From positions 71,902-121,845 of the forward strand of contig PAPT01000031.1 of assembly GCA_002708995.1 (NCBI GenBank): a DNA stretch of 49,944 bases, read 5' to 3'. This document shows, piece after piece, positions 24,168 to 33,627 of this stretch. The notes beneath the pieces were generated by a model. That model was not told where the DNA came from. It was given only the letters and a program-made list of their open reading frames with translations, and ran no database searches. The stretch comes from Geminicoccus sp. (GTDB lineage Bacteria; Pseudomonadota; Alphaproteobacteria; UBA7985). The translations under genes were made by a program, and so were the position numbers. The stretch's first letter is position 1, and every line of letters starts with the position of its first letter.

Positions 24168-25225
24168 CCCGCAGATATGCGCATTTCGGCGCCCTCGTGC
24201 AACGGGAACCAGCCCGAGAGCTCGCGCCGGATCAGACTTTCCAGCATATCGAGGTGCGCAGGCTCGGTGTTCAGACATGGGATATAGGCAAAGTGCGTCC
24301 CGCCCGCCTCGGTGAAGTCTTCGTGGGCTTCGTTGCCGATCTCGTCTAGCGTCTCCAGACAGTCAGCCGAAAACCCGGGCGTGAGCACGGCGATCTTCTT
24401 GCCCTCCGCGCCGAGCGCATCGATGGTTTCGTCGGTGTAGGGCTGGAGCCATTTCTCAGGACCGAAGCGGGACTGGAAGGTGACTTTGAGCTTGTCGGCG
24501 ATGGCGGGTAGGGCTTCGCCTAGCAGCCGCGTGGTCTTGTAGCACTGGCAGTGATAGGGGTCGCCCTTGCCGGTCAGATAGCGCCGCGGTACGCCATGAT
24601 AGGAGGTGATGATCACGTCTGGGGTCCAGTCCAGCGTCCCGAGATGGCGATCCACAGACTGTGCCAGCGCGTGGATATAGGCAGGGTGGTCGCAGTAGGC
24701 GGGCATGGTCCGTACAGCGGGCTGCCAGTTGGCCTTCTGCAGAAATGCGAAACCCTCATCGTATCCCGTTGCCGTGGTCGCGCCGGCATAGTGCGGATAG
24801 ATCGCCGCCATCACGATTTGCTGGCAGCCCAGATCCTGCAGCTCCTGCAGCACGTCGGTGGTGCTGGGGGAACCGTAGCGCATGCCCGTGCGGAAAATTA
24901 CGTGCTCGGCCTCGGGGTCGATGCGGGCCTGCATGGCCTCGACCTGATCCTCGAGGATCAGGCGCAGCGGGCTGTCGCCACGCTCGTAGTCCCAGATTTT
25001 GGCGTAGAGCGCTGCCGACTTCCGGGGGCGGGTGTTGAGGATGATCCCGCGCAGCAGCGGCTGCCACAGCCAGGCTGGGTAGTCGATGACTCGCTGGTCA
25101 GAAAGGAACTGCGCGAGATAGCGCTTCAGGCTCGGGGCGTCGGGCGCGTCCGGTGTGCCGAGGTTCATCAGAATGACCCCGATTTTCGGGGCTTTGACCG
25201 GGGGGTGGTCGGCGGGCAGGGTCAT
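24164..25225 (-). CDS. hemH: Ferrochelatase
   Basis: The 353-residue enzyme inserts Fe2+ into protoporphyrin IX, the last step of haem synthesis, at the inner membrane. The N-terminal IGVILMNLGTPDAPDA, RYGSPSTTDVLQEL and ITSYHGVPRRYLTGKGDPY segments are family hallmarks. The His of SYHG is the metal-binding residue. TPGFSADCLETLDEIGNE is the second signature. The ATG at 25225 is preferred over upstream in-frame starts because the homologous region begins soon after, though its ribosome-binding site is weak. It lies 86 bases after hisI, with a perfect 7-bp hairpin (GGGGCGA 25286-25292, TCGCCCC 25298-25304) between them. Confidence 0.95.
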   Translation of the reverse strand: MTLPADHPPVKAPKIGVILMNLGTPDAPDAPSLKRYLAQFLSDQRVIDYPAWLWQPLLRGIILNTRPRKSAALYAKIWDYERGDSPLRLILEDQVEAMQARIDPEAEHVIFRTGMRYGSPSTTDVLQELQDLGCQQIVMAAIYPHYAGATTATGYDEGFAFLQKANWQPAVRTMPAYCDHPAYIHALAQSVDRHLGTLDWTPDVIITSYHGVPRRYLTGKGDPYHCQCYKTTRLLGEALPAIADKLKVTFQSRFGPEKWLQPYTDETIDALGAEGKKIAVLTPGFSADCLETLDEIGNEAHEDFTEAGGTHFAYIPCLNTEPAHLDMLESLIRRELSGWFPLHEGAEMRISAG

Positions 25226-25311
25226 GGTGGCTCGGTCCGGCTTTACTCTGATGGTGGTAACGATAATCGTCCGGGCGATCGGGGTGGGGCGAGGCGGTCG
25301 CCCCGTCTGTC

Positions 25312-25662
25312 TTAGAAGTCGTTCACCGCGCGAAAGAAACAAGACCGCGCCCCGGTATGACAGGCCGCACCCTCCTGCCGGACCGAGAGCAGCAGGGTGT
25401 CACCGTCGCAGTCGACAGCGAGGTCGATGACGTGCTGGTGGTGACCGGAGGTATCGCCCTTGCGCCAGAACGCCTGCCGGCTGCGCGACCAGTAGCAGGT
25501 GCGGCCGGTGGCAAGGGTCTCGCGCAGGCTGTCTTCGTTCATCCACGCCATCATCAGCACCTGACCATTCCCGGCGTCCTGTGCGATGGCTGGAACCAGA
25601 CCGTCGGCGTTGAACGTGACGGTGGCCACCAGGGCGTCGACGCGTTCTTTGGGCAAATCCAT
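25312..25662 (-). CDS. hisI: Phosphoribosyl-AMP cyclohydrolase
   Basis: The 116-residue zinc enzyme catalyses the third step of histidine synthesis, opening the purine ring of PR-AMP. The hallmark segments are [36 protein letters not shown], and DCDGDTLLL followed by [10 protein letters not shown], which carry the conserved cysteines and aspartates for Zn2+ and Mg2+. It is a stand-alone HisI without the HisE pyrophosphatase domain, which is usual in alphaproteobacteria. It starts 5 bases after the metC stop (GAAGG upstream), so it is cotranscribed with a methionine gene and not with other his genes. Confidence 0.95.
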   Translation of the reverse strand: MDLPKERVDALVATVTFNADGLVPAIAQDAGNGQVLMMAWMNEDSLRETLATGRTCYWSRSRQAFWRKGDTSGHHQHVIDLAVDCDGDTLLLSVRQEGAACHTGARSCFFRAVNDF

Positions 25663-25667
25663 GGGGT

Positions 25668-26864
25668 TCAGACCTTCTTCATGGCGTGTATGGCCTGATC
25701 GATGTCCGCGATCAGGTCGTCAGGATCTTCAAGGCCGGCGTGAAAGCGCAGGAAAAAGCCGTCGCCGATGCCCGGGCGCGGCCAGGTGCTGGCGGTGCGC
25801 TCGGCCTGCGGGCGGTGGGGGACGCACAGGCTCTCGAACCCACCCCAGCTGTAGCCCAGCCCGTAGAGCTTTAGCGCGCGCAGGAAAGCGTCGACCTGCT
25901 CCCAGCCGACGTCGCGGCTCAGGACCACGGAGAATAGGCCTGAGGCGCCGGTGAAATCGCGCTGCCACAGGGCGTGGCCCGGGTCCTGCTCCAGCGCAGG
26001 GTGGAGCACGTTGGCGACCTCTGGCAGCCCTTTGAGATGGTTGGCCAGCGCCAGCCCGTTGTGCCAGTGCACGGGCAGCCGGATCGCCATGGTGCGCAGG
26101 CCGCGCAGGCCCATGTAGATTTCGTCTGGCGCGACCGACAACCCGAACAAATCGCGGATAGCCTCGACCTCGCGCACCGTTTCCTCGTTGCAGACGATGG
26201 CCCCGGATACCACGTCCGAGTGCCCGCACATGTACTTGGTCGCGGCGTGGGTGGAGATATCGACGCCGTGGTCGAGCGGCTTGAAATACAGCCCCGTGCC
26301 CCAGGTGTTGTCGATGATCGTGCGCAGGCTATGGTCTTTCGCCCAAGCGGCCAGCGCGGGGATATCCTGCATCTCGAAGGTGACCGAGCCAGGGGTCTCC
26401 AGATATAGCACTCGCGTTGACGGGGTGCGCAGGCGGTCGAGCTCGTCGAGGGTACAGAGCGGGTCGTAGTAGGTGACGCTGACGCCGATGCGCGGCAGAT
26501 AGTTGTCACAGAAGGTGCGAACTGGGCCGTAGACGCTGTCGATCATCAGCAGGTTATCGCCTTGGCCGAGCAGGGCGAGCAGCGGCGCGGTGCACGCAAG
26601 CAGGCCGGAGCTGACCGCCACGCCGCGAAAGCCGTTTTCCAGCTCGCAGAAGGCTTCCTGCCAATCGACGGTAATGTCACCGCCGTTGATGCCGTAGGAC
26701 TGGGTGCCGAGTTCGCGCGCCTTGCCGCGAACTTCGCTCATATGGTTCATGCTGTCGTAGAGGTAGGTCGAGCCACGATTGATCGACGGATTGACGGTGC
26801 GCACGTCGAGGCGCTCCATCTTGTGGCCATGGCGGCCGGTTACCAGCTTGGTGACGTCTTTCAC
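25668..26864 (-). CDS. metC: Cystathionine beta-lyase
   Basis: This 398-residue PLP enzyme cleaves cystathionine to homocysteine, pyruvate and ammonia. Diagnostic segments are [30 protein letters not shown] and [18 protein letters not shown], the last with the PLP-binding Lys. [10 protein letters not shown] near the C terminus fits cystathionine beta-lyase of the proteobacterial type better than gamma-lyase. The start is GTG 26864, with CAGGAGCC 8 bases upstream, and gives an N-terminal [12 protein letters not shown]. The 593-base gap upstream was examined for SAM-responsive RNA elements and none was convincing. It heads the metC-hisI-hemH run. Confidence 0.93.
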   Translation of the reverse strand: MKDVTKLVTGRHGHKMERLDVRTVNPSINRGSTYLYDSMNHMSEVRGKARELGTQSYGINGGDITVDWQEAFCELENGFRGVAVSSGLLACTAPLLALLGQGDNLLMIDSVYGPVRTFCDNYLPRIGVSVTYYDPLCTLDELDRLRTPSTRVLYLETPGSVTFEMQDIPALAAWAKDHSLRTIIDNTWGTGLYFKPLDHGVDISTHAATKYMCGHSDVVSGAIVCNEETVREVEAIRDLFGLSVAPDEIYMGLRGLRTMAIRLPVHWHNGLALANHLKGLPEVANVLHPALEQDPGHALWQRDFTGASGLFSVVLSRDVGWEQVDAFLRALKLYGLGYSWGGFESLCVPHRPQAERTASTWPRPGIGDGFFLRFHAGLEDPDDLIADIDQAIHAMKKV

Positions 26865-27457
26865 GATTGGCTCCTGATACCCTGTACGTTAAGGCGCCTT
26901 GATCCCTTATCGAGGCAGCGGGGGCAAGCTGAATTCCCGCGTGGCTCACCCCGGTGCCTGCGCTGGCACAAGCCTGCACTCAGGGGCGATGCCCAAGAAT
27001 TGGTCAGAAACCTGGTGGGCGGCCCAAAGTGTATATTTACCAGTGCAGTCGAGGGGTACAGGCGCCCGATGTCGCGGTTTCTGCCTTGAGCCTTTATCAG
27101 CGGGGCCGTGCCACAATTCTGGCTGAGCTCTTGGCATTGAATAATTTCGTCGCGACGCGAAGGGGGGCGGTGAGACTCTCAGACGAATTGACGCTGCTTT
27201 ATACGACAGCACCGCCCTAGGGGTGGTTCTCATGTTAAGCTTTTCCAGTCAAAATCGCCTTTTCCACACCCAATTGGGCATAAATTGGCCAAAAAAAACT
27301 GCAATGTCTTAAATCTTACTTGCTTGGCGAAACTCGCAGGTTAGTTTCCCGCTCATAGTCAATCACCGTTGCTATGGGTCAATGCTCTTGCTCTGTTTCT
27401 GACCGCTAGGGGAGAGGAAACCGTTGGTTGGCTGAACCCAATGTGGAGAGAATCCAA
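26865..27457. promoter_or_regulatory. 593-bp divergent regulatory region between metC and aapJ
   Basis: There are no genes here. The half towards aapJ (27120-27330) is markedly AT-richer than the window, with TATATT (27031) and A runs, as expected of promoters. The region near 26955-26990 holds GTGCC/GGCAC symmetry. It must contain the aapJ promoter, a strongly expressed transcript judging from codon use, and the metC promoter. No sigma-54 site with correct -24/-12 spacing was found. GGAGAG (27446) precedes the aapJ start. Individual elements cannot be assigned. Confidence 0.5.
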
Positions 27458-28474
27458 ATGAAAAAGTTGGCATTTGTTGCAGCTGCTGGTGCAGTTGCGT
27501 TTGCCGGTGGCGCGCAGGCTGATACCCTGTCCGACACCATCGCTCGTGGCGCCCTGAACTGTGGCGTTAACATCGGCGTACCTGGCTTTGCTGAGCAAGC
27601 AGACGATGGTAGCTGGTCCGGTCTCGACGTAGACGTTTGCCGTGCAGTTTCCGCTGCTATCTTCGGCGACGCTGACATGGTTGAGTACTTCCCAGTGAAC
27701 TCTTCCGAGCGTTTCAACCGCCTGAACTCCGGCGACTACGACCTGCTGTCCCGTAACACCACCTGGACCTTCTCCCGTGACGTCGATCTCGGCCTGTCGT
27801 TCCAGGGCGTGAACTACTACGACGGTCAGGGCTTCATGGTCCCAACCGCTCTTGGCGTTTCCTCTGCTGCTGACCTCGATGGCGCCACCGTCTGTGTACA
27901 GACCGGTACTACCACCGAGCTGAACCTCGCAGACTTCTTCGCTGACAACGGCATTTCTTACACCCCATACGTTGTAACCACCGCTGCGGAAACCAACGAA
28001 GCTTACCTCGCTGGTCTGTGTGACGTTTACACCACCGACGCTTCCGGTCTGGCTGCTAACCGTACCACCTTCCCTGATCCATCTGCGCACGTGATCCTGC
28101 CAGAAATCGTCTCCAAAGAGCCACTGGGCCCAGTGACCCGCCAGGGCGACGAAGTATGGGGCGACATCGTTCGTTGGACCCTGAACGCTATGATCATTGC
28201 TGAAGAACTCGGCATCACCTCCGACAACGCTGCCGCTATGGCTGCTGACGCTGATGCATCTGCTGGCGTGAAGCGTCTGCTGGGTGTCGAAGGTGGCTAC
28301 GGCGCGATGCTCGGCCTGGCTGATGATGCGTTCCTGAACGCCATCTCTCAGGTTGGCAACTACGCTGAGTCCTTCGAGCGTAACGTAGGCCCAGATACCG
28401 CAGTTGGTCTGGACCGCGGCCTGAACGCTCTGTGGACCGATGGCGGCATCCTGTACGCTCCACCGTTCCGCTAA
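27458..28474 (+). CDS. aapJ: General L-amino-acid ABC transporter, periplasmic binding protein
   Basis: The 338-residue precursor has a signal peptide (MKKLAFVAAAGAVAFAGGAQA, then DTLSD) after the GGAGAG ribosome-binding site. ARGALNCGVNIGVPGFA, GLDVDVCRAVSAAIFGDA, NSSERFNRLNSGDYDLLSRN and RWTLNAMIIAEELGI are AapJ landmarks. The substrate is broad-range L-amino acids. Codon choice differs from neighbouring genes. CGT for Arg, CCA for Pro and GCT/GTT/GTA for Ala/Val are favoured, as in very highly expressed proteins. It is the first gene of aapJ-aapQ-aapM-aapP, with a terminator-like hairpin after it. Confidence 0.96.
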   Translation: MKKLAFVAAAGAVAFAGGAQADTLSDTIARGALNCGVNIGVPGFAEQADDGSWSGLDVDVCRAVSAAIFGDADMVEYFPVNSSERFNRLNSGDYDLLSRNTTWTFSRDVDLGLSFQGVNYYDGQGFMVPTALGVSSAADLDGATVCVQTGTTTELNLADFFADNGISYTPYVVTTAAETNEAYLAGLCDVYTTDASGLAANRTTFPDPSAHVILPEIVSKEPLGPVTRQGDEVWGDIVRWTLNAMIIAEELGITSDNAAAMAADADASAGVKRLLGVEGGYGAMLGLADDAFLNAISQVGNYAESFERNVGPDTAVGLDRGLNALWTDGGILYAPPFR

Positions 28475-28530
28475 GAACGTCGCAAGCTCTGACTTGCTAG
28501 GCTCAGACCCGGTCCGCCTGGGCTGAGCTC

Positions 28531-28572
28531 GGGGCGCCTCCCACCCCGCGTGGCAGGCGCCCTTATTTTTTT
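28531..28572 (+). terminator. Intercistronic rho-independent terminator/attenuator after aapJ
   Basis: A GC-rich stem (GGGCGCC at 28532-28538 with GGCGCCC at 28556-28562, and an inner CCAC/GTGG stem) is followed by TTATTTTTTT (28563-28572). This is a strong intrinsic terminator for plus-strand transcription. Lying between the binding-protein gene and the membrane-component genes, it probably lets most transcripts end after aapJ. That would keep the binding protein in excess, as is common in ABC uptake systems. Confidence 0.85.
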
Positions 28573-28683
28573 GGCTCCGCAGATCAAATTTTTGATTTTG
28601 CAAATGCAGCTATAGAGGCTAATCACCCGAGCAACCAGCGTCGCTCCAGACGCGCGAAACATTCACTGAAAACTGCCAGCACC

Positions 28684-30414
28684 ATGACAACTTCACACCT
28701 GTCCGCTGACGGTGGCCCTACGCCTCAAACGGGCGGTCCGCGAAACATCTTCGCTACCCGTTGGCTGCGAAACATCTTGGTCCAGACCTTCATTGTCGGG
28801 CTGATCGTTTTTGCCACTGTCTATTTCGTGAACAACGCCCAGGTGAACCTGCTGCGCCGGTCGGGCAACTTCGGTCTGGGCTTCATGGCTACACCGGGCA
28901 GTTACGACCCCTCACCCTTCTTCCCGATCCCGCTCAAGAATAACGATCTGGTGTTCCGATTCGTGGCGCTAGGATACGTCAACACCATCATCGTGTCGCT
29001 GATCGGGATCTTTGTCGCGACCTTCCTCGGCTTCTTCATGGGGCTGGCGCGGCTGTCCAACAACTGGCTGGTTGCGCGCGCTGCGATGGTCTACGTCGAG
29101 CTGCTGCGAAACATTCCCTTGGCCGTCTGGCTGCTGTTCGCTTTTGCGCTAGCGCTGATGCTGCCCAATATCGTCGCCTCTGCCCCGATTTCCGGCCCGC
29201 TGGGGCTGTCGATCTCCAACGAAAAACTTATCCTACCGGCGCTGCAGTTCGGCGACGGGGTGAGCGGGGACACGACATGGCTCAAACTGGCGCCCTTTGG
29301 CTGGCAGCTTTTCAAAACCGTTTCGCTGACCAGCTCGTCCATGGGTGAGCCTCTGGTCGGCCTGTTGGTGGCTATTCTGCTGGGCGGCGGTGCGGCGCTA
29401 GTCCTGGCCCGCCGCGATGACATGGCGCGCGCTTTCAACGACCGCGAGATGGATACGCTCTACGTCTGGCTGGGGCTGTTGCTGGTCTCAGTGCTGTTCC
29501 TCGCGATTTTCGGCGCTGGCATGGTGATCGGGATCAGCAATTCGGTGGTCTTTGCCGCGACGGCTTTCTATCTCCTGGTCTGGGCCGTGCTGTTCGTGGC
29601 CGCGTACTTTGTTTCTTCTCGGATCGAGGCGCGCGAACGCCTGCACAACGAGCCCCGCGTCAAGGCCATCGGCATCATCTTCCGCTCTGCGGCGGTAATC
29701 GTGTTGCTAATCTACGCGCTGATGATCGAAAGCTCGATCCCGCCCATGGTCAGCTGGACCATGTTCTGGGTCTTCATCATCGCGCTGGTGATCGCCAACT
29801 GCATCGCGACGCTGATCGATATCCGTGCAGAAGACATGCAGAACCGTACCGGCGACCGGCCCAACACGTTGTTGCTCAAGCTCGCAGTGTTCGTGGTCGT
29901 CATCGTCGCGATCTTTGTCGCCATCGGCGGTCCAATCGGTATCTCGGTGCCCACCCCGAACAAGTTTGGTCGCTATACGGCGGCTTCCGGGGGCCTGCAG
30001 ATTGTTAACGGCTTCTGGATCCTCGTGGTCGCGCTGGCGATCTACACCTCGGCCTTCATCGCCGAAACCGTGCGCGCTGGCATCCAGTCGGTCGACAAGG
30101 GCCAGACCGAAGCTGCGAATTCCGTCGGCCTTCGCCGGGGGCAGATCACCAACCTTATCGTCATCCCACAAGCCCTGCGGGTGATCATTCCGCCGCTGAA
30201 CTCTCAGTACATGAATCTGATGAAGAACAGCTCGCTGGCAGCCATTATCTCGTTCCCGGAAATCACCTCGATCTTCCACGGGACCATCCTCAACCAGAAG
30301 GGCCACGCCATCGAGATCACCGCGATCATCATGCTGGCCTACCTCACCAACTCCCTGCTGATCTCCGCCGTGATGAATACTGTCAATGAGCGCGTTAAGC
30401 TGGTCGAGCGCTAG
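28684..30414 (+). CDS. aapQ: General L-amino-acid ABC transporter permease AapQ, enlarged
   Basis: The protein has 576 residues against about 400 for most AapQ proteins. The two canonical halves are present: the N-terminal permease part (TIIVSLIGIFVATFLGFFMGLARLS, YVELLRNIPLAVWLL) near residues 90-165, and the C-terminal part with the EAA loop (VDKGQTEAANSVGLRRGQI, PPLNSQYMNLMKNSSLAAII) near 455-576. Between them, from about 165 to 420, lie roughly 170 extra residues that include several additional hydrophobic helices and a basic loop (SSRIEARERLHNEPRV). The frame is uninterrupted and codon use is uniform. Its role is to form the inner-membrane channel with AapM. The function of the extra segment is unknown. 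Confidence 0.92.
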   Translation: MTTSHLSADGGPTPQTGGPRNIFATRWLRNILVQTFIVGLIVFATVYFVNNAQVNLLRRSGNFGLGFMATPGSYDPSPFFPIPLKNNDLVFRFVALGYVNTIIVSLIGIFVATFLGFFMGLARLSNNWLVARAAMVYVELLRNIPLAVWLLFAFALALMLPNIVASAPISGPLGLSISNEKLILPALQFGDGVSGDTTWLKLAPFGWQLFKTVSLTSSSMGEPLVGLLVAILLGGGAALVLARRDDMARAFNDREMDTLYVWLGLLLVSVLFLAIFGAGMVIGISNSVVFAATAFYLLVWAVLFVAAYFVSSRIEARERLHNEPRVKAIGIIFRSAAVIVLLIYALMIESSIPPMVSWTMFWVFIIALVIANCIATLIDIRAEDMQNRTGDRPNTLLLKLAVFVVVIVAIFVAIGGPIGISVPTPNKFGRYTAASGGLQIVNGFWILVVALAIYTSAFIAETVRAGIQSVDKGQTEAANSVGLRRGQITNLIVIPQALRVIIPPLNSQYMNLMKNSSLAAIISFPEITSIFHGTILNQKGHAIEITAIIMLAYLTNSLLISAVMNTVNERVKLVER

Positions 30415-30430
30415 GGCAGGGAGACGCACG

Positions 30431-32848
30431 ATGTCAGATCAATCATTCTTCCGCCGCCTCGACGAATACCTTCCCGATCAGGCACCGCCGCCGGGTAACA
30501 CCGGTCCGGTCAAGTGGCTGCGCGAAAACCTGTTCTCCGGTGTGCTCAACAGCATCGCCACCGTGGTAATCGGGCTGCTTTTCATCTGGGTGATCTGGGG
30601 CTTCTTTGACTGGTCGGTGCTTAGCAGCACTTCGCACGGTCAGACCCAGCAGGCCTGCCGTATGGCGACGCAGGCGACCTTGCTCGAAGAGCGGCTGGGT
30701 TCGCTGCGTTCCGAGCAGCGCCGGCTGGAGCGGATCAGCGGCACTCCGGGCAGCGCCTTTGACGACCGCCGGTTCAAGGCCTTCGTCAAGAACCTCGCCA
30801 ACCTTGCTGCGACCGATATTCCCAAGTCCTACGCAGACTTGCTCAAGAATGCTGGCAACGTCGAGGCCAACAACTCTGAAATGGCCAAGTTTGACGCCGC
30901 GCAGGCTGACCGGCGCGCGGCCATCGAAGCCTGGATCTCCGACGGTGCCGAAGGCGAGGCCCCGGCCGAGACCCGGGACCCCAAGCTCAAGCGCGCCTAT
31001 GAGGGCGATACGGTCCACCCCCATGCCGAGAAGTACTTCGTCGACGGCCCCGACCAGCTCGACTGGGCGGGTGCAGGAGCGCTGATCGCGAGCGCGCTGG
31101 AGGCGCGCAGCCTCGATCCGGCGGCAAAGGGTGTCGAACAGCTGCGCGGTTTCGTGCAGTGGGGCAAGGCCAACGACGGCGCCTGTCACACCATGTTCAA
31201 GAAGAACTACTGGCAGTTGCTGGTGAACGCCTACGACCGCGACCAGTTGTGGCGGCCTTTGCTGGTGGCGCTGCTGCTGATCCCGGCACTGGCCTTTGTC
31301 ATGGTGCCGCGCCTGCGCGAAGGCAGCGTTGGCATGGTGCTGGGGCTGACCACCGGAGCCTTCCCGTTCATCGCTTTCTTTGTGCTCTCAGGCGCGGCCC
31401 TGAAGCTAACGCACTTCGAGCCGATCCAGGGCTCCTATCCCAACGTTCCGATCGAGGAGATGACCCAGGCCCAGTACGACGATGCCCGGGCGCAGGTCGC
31501 CATGCGGCTGTCGCGCGAGAGCGGCCAGTGGGTCGAGGGTCAGTCGCTGGTGTTTGTCGATCAGTGGTCGGTTCAGACCAGCCAGGGTGAGACGGTCGAA
31601 GTGATGGCGCCCGGGTTCGGGCGGACGCTCTACGGCCTGTCGTCGACCTTCAACGACATCACCTCGGCCGAGATGGGGCGCCTGCTGATCGCCCTGGCAG
31701 CGCTGGTGATCCTGGTGCTCCTGGGCGTAATTATCGCCCGCACGCGGCTGGGACGGGTGGCGCGGCCACTGCTGCGCTTCCTGCAGTTCGTCATGGGCTT
31801 TGCGATCGTCATCGCCATCTGGGGAACGGTGATCAACAACCCGCAGTTCGAGCATAAGCGCGGCCTGCTGGACTTCTCACCGCACCCGATCGAAGAGCTG
31901 TCGGTCAAGGACCTGGCCGCCAAGTACGGCGCGCACCGTGACCTCGGCGCGCTGCCTGAGCCGATCCTGCTGACGGCGGCCATGACCCGTGAACCGGCGT
32001 CTCTGGACCTGGAACAGGCGGATCAGGACGCGGCCTGGGCGGGCTATCAGGACCAGCCGGTCTACGACATGAACCGCGATGGTGAGATCGACGCCGACGA
32101 TGACCTGAACGCCGACGACCGCATCGATGCCGCCGATCTGGCCGAAGCCCGCGGTGATCACGCGCCGGGCAACGTCGTGTTCCTGACCCACGTGGCGGTC
32201 GAGAACACCTGGGGCGGGGTGCTGATCACCATGATCCTCGGTCTGGTGGGCTCGGCCTTTGCGCTGCGCGCCGGTATCCTGCTGGCACTGGGTCGGCAGT
32301 CGACGCTGCCGGTCGTGCGCTATCTGTCCACCGGCTTCATCGAGGGCATGCGCGGGGTACCGCTGATTACCATCCTGATCATGTCGGTGTTCGTGCTGCC
32401 GCTGATCCTGCCGATCCAGTTCCAGCCCCAGCCGCTGGTCGCGACCCTGGTTGCTGTCTGTCTGTTCGGCACGGCCTACATGGCCGAGGTGATCCGCGGC
32501 GGTCTGCAGGCTATCCCGAAAGGGCAGTACGAGGCGGCGCAGTCGCTGGGACTGTCCTACTGGCAGGAAACCAACCTGATCATCGTACCGCAGGCGACCC
32601 GTACCGTTATCCCAGCGATCGTGAACACTCTGATCGGTCTGTTCAAGGACACCACGCTGGTGATCGTGATCGGCCTGCTCGACGTGTTGACCGTTATGCG
32701 CAACAAGATTGTGACCCGGGTGGAGTGGAACCAGACCCTTCTCGAGGGCCTGATCTACGTCGCCGTATTCTTTTTCATCTTTATGTTCGGCCTCTCGCGC
32801 TACTCCATGTGGCTTGAAGAGCGGTTCGGCATTCTTAAGCAGCGATAG
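30431..32848 (+). CDS. aapM: General L-amino-acid ABC transporter permease AapM with large insertions and EF-hand loops
   Basis: The 805-residue protein is about twice the usual AapM length. The start ATG 30431 follows AGGGAGA. The N-terminal AapM-type segment ([13 protein letters not shown], first helix) is followed by a hydrophilic block of about 170 residues, more helices, and a second hydrophilic block. That block ends in two consecutive canonical EF-hand loops, [12 protein letters not shown] (residues 546-557) and [12 protein letters not shown] (558-569). The regular permease domain with its EAA loop ([20 protein letters not shown]) occupies about residues 590-800. The inserted blocks probably face the periplasm. 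The C-terminal third is otherwise ordinary, so transport function is likely retained. Confidence 0.93.
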   Translation: MSDQSFFRRLDEYLPDQAPPPGNTGPVKWLRENLFSGVLNSIATVVIGLLFIWVIWGFFDWSVLSSTSHGQTQQACRMATQATLLEERLGSLRSEQRRLERISGTPGSAFDDRRFKAFVKNLANLAATDIPKSYADLLKNAGNVEANNSEMAKFDAAQADRRAAIEAWISDGAEGEAPAETRDPKLKRAYEGDTVHPHAEKYFVDGPDQLDWAGAGALIASALEARSLDPAAKGVEQLRGFVQWGKANDGACHTMFKKNYWQLLVNAYDRDQLWRPLLVALLLIPALAFVMVPRLREGSVGMVLGLTTGAFPFIAFFVLSGAALKLTHFEPIQGSYPNVPIEEMTQAQYDDARAQVAMRLSRESGQWVEGQSLVFVDQWSVQTSQGETVEVMAPGFGRTLYGLSSTFNDITSAEMGRLLIALAALVILVLLGVIIARTRLGRVARPLLRFLQFVMGFAIVIAIWGTVINNPQFEHKRGLLDFSPHPIEELSVKDLAAKYGAHRDLGALPEPILLTAAMTREPASLDLEQADQDAAWAGYQDQPVYDMNRDGEIDADDDLNADDRIDAADLAEARGDHAPGNVVFLTHVAVENTWGGVLITMILGLVGSAFALRAGILLALGRQSTLPVVRYLSTGFIEGMRGVPLITILIMSVFVLPLILPIQFQPQPLVATLVAVCLFGTAYMAEVIRGGLQAIPKGQYEAAQSLGLSYWQETNLIIVPQATRTVIPAIVNTLIGLFKDTTLVIVIGLLDVLTVMRNKIVTRVEWNQTLLEGLIYVAVFFFIFMFGLSRYSMWLEERFGILKQR

Positions 32849-32859
32849 AGACGCGCCCT

Positions 32860-33609
32860 ATGGAAGATATCGTAAACATCTCAGGCCTAAACAAATGGTT
32901 CGGCACTTTCCACGTCCTGAAGGACATCGACCTGAGCGTAAAGCCCAAGGAGCGAATCGTGATCGCGGGGCCTTCGGGTTCAGGCAAGTCGACGCTGATC
33001 CGCTGTATCAACCGGCTTGAAGAGCACCAGCGCGGCAAGATCGTCGTCGATGGGGTCGAGCTGACCAACAACCTCGAGCAGATCGAGGCGATCCGGCGCG
33101 AAGTCGGGATGGTGTTCCAGCACTTCAACCTGTTCCCGCACCTGACAATTCTGGAGAACTGCATTCTTGCGCCCATGTGGGTGCGCAAGATGCCGCGGAA
33201 GGATGCGCTGGACCGCGCCATGTACTACCTTGAGCGGGTGCGGATCCCCGAGCAGGCGAATAAGTATCCCGGGCAGCTTTCGGGCGGTCAGCAGCAGCGG
33301 GTTGCGATCGCGCGCTCGCTTTGTATGCAGCCCAAAGTGATGCTGTTCGACGAGCCGACATCGGCGCTGGACCCGGAGATGATCAAGGAGGTACTCGACA
33401 CCATGATCGAGCTGGCCGAGGAAGGCATGACCATGTTGGTGGTGACTCACGAAATGGGGTTCGCCAAGAAGGTTGCTGACCGCGTGATTTTCATGGATCA
33501 GGGCCAGATCGTCGAGGTTGCGCCGCCGATCGAGTTCTTCGAGAAACCAAAGTCGGAGCGCCTCCAGGAGTTCCTCGCGGATATTCTCTACGACAAGCAG
33601 GACGGCTAG
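32860..33609 (+). CDS. aapP: General L-amino-acid ABC transporter, ATP-binding protein
   Basis: The 249-residue ATPase energises AapQM. Walker [10 protein letters not shown] lies near residue 37. The Q-loop is in [11 protein letters not shown], the signature is [14 protein letters not shown] near 140, Walker B is [14 protein letters not shown], and the switch His is in VVTHEMGFA. Length and motif spacing match polar amino-acid transporters. Its final codons form a perfect hairpin with the bases after the stop codon (GACGGC 33601-33606, loop TAGT, GCCGTC 33611-33616). The nearby repeat also provides a hairpin followed by seven T (33692-33726) that would terminate this operon. Confidence 0.97.
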   Translation: MEDIVNISGLNKWFGTFHVLKDIDLSVKPKERIVIAGPSGSGKSTLIRCINRLEEHQRGKIVVDGVELTNNLEQIEAIRREVGMVFQHFNLFPHLTILENCILAPMWVRKMPRKDALDRAMYYLERVRIPEQANKYPGQLSGGQQQRVAIARSLCMQPKVMLFDEPTSALDPEMIKEVLDTMIELAEEGMTMLVVTHEMGFAKKVADRVIFMDQGQIVEVAPPIEFFEKPKSERLQEFLADILYDKQDG

Positions 33610-33627
33610 TGCCGTCCGGGCTTTGGC

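Noticed and set aside
26963-26978. Sigma-54-like TGGCAC...TGCA element in the metC-aapJ gap
   Set aside because: The GG and GC elements are one base too close for a -24/-12 promoter, and sigma-54 promoters tolerate little spacing change.
26865-27050. SAM-II or similar riboswitch before metC
   Set aside because: The expected conserved pseudoknot sequence is not recognisable in the leader on the minus strand.
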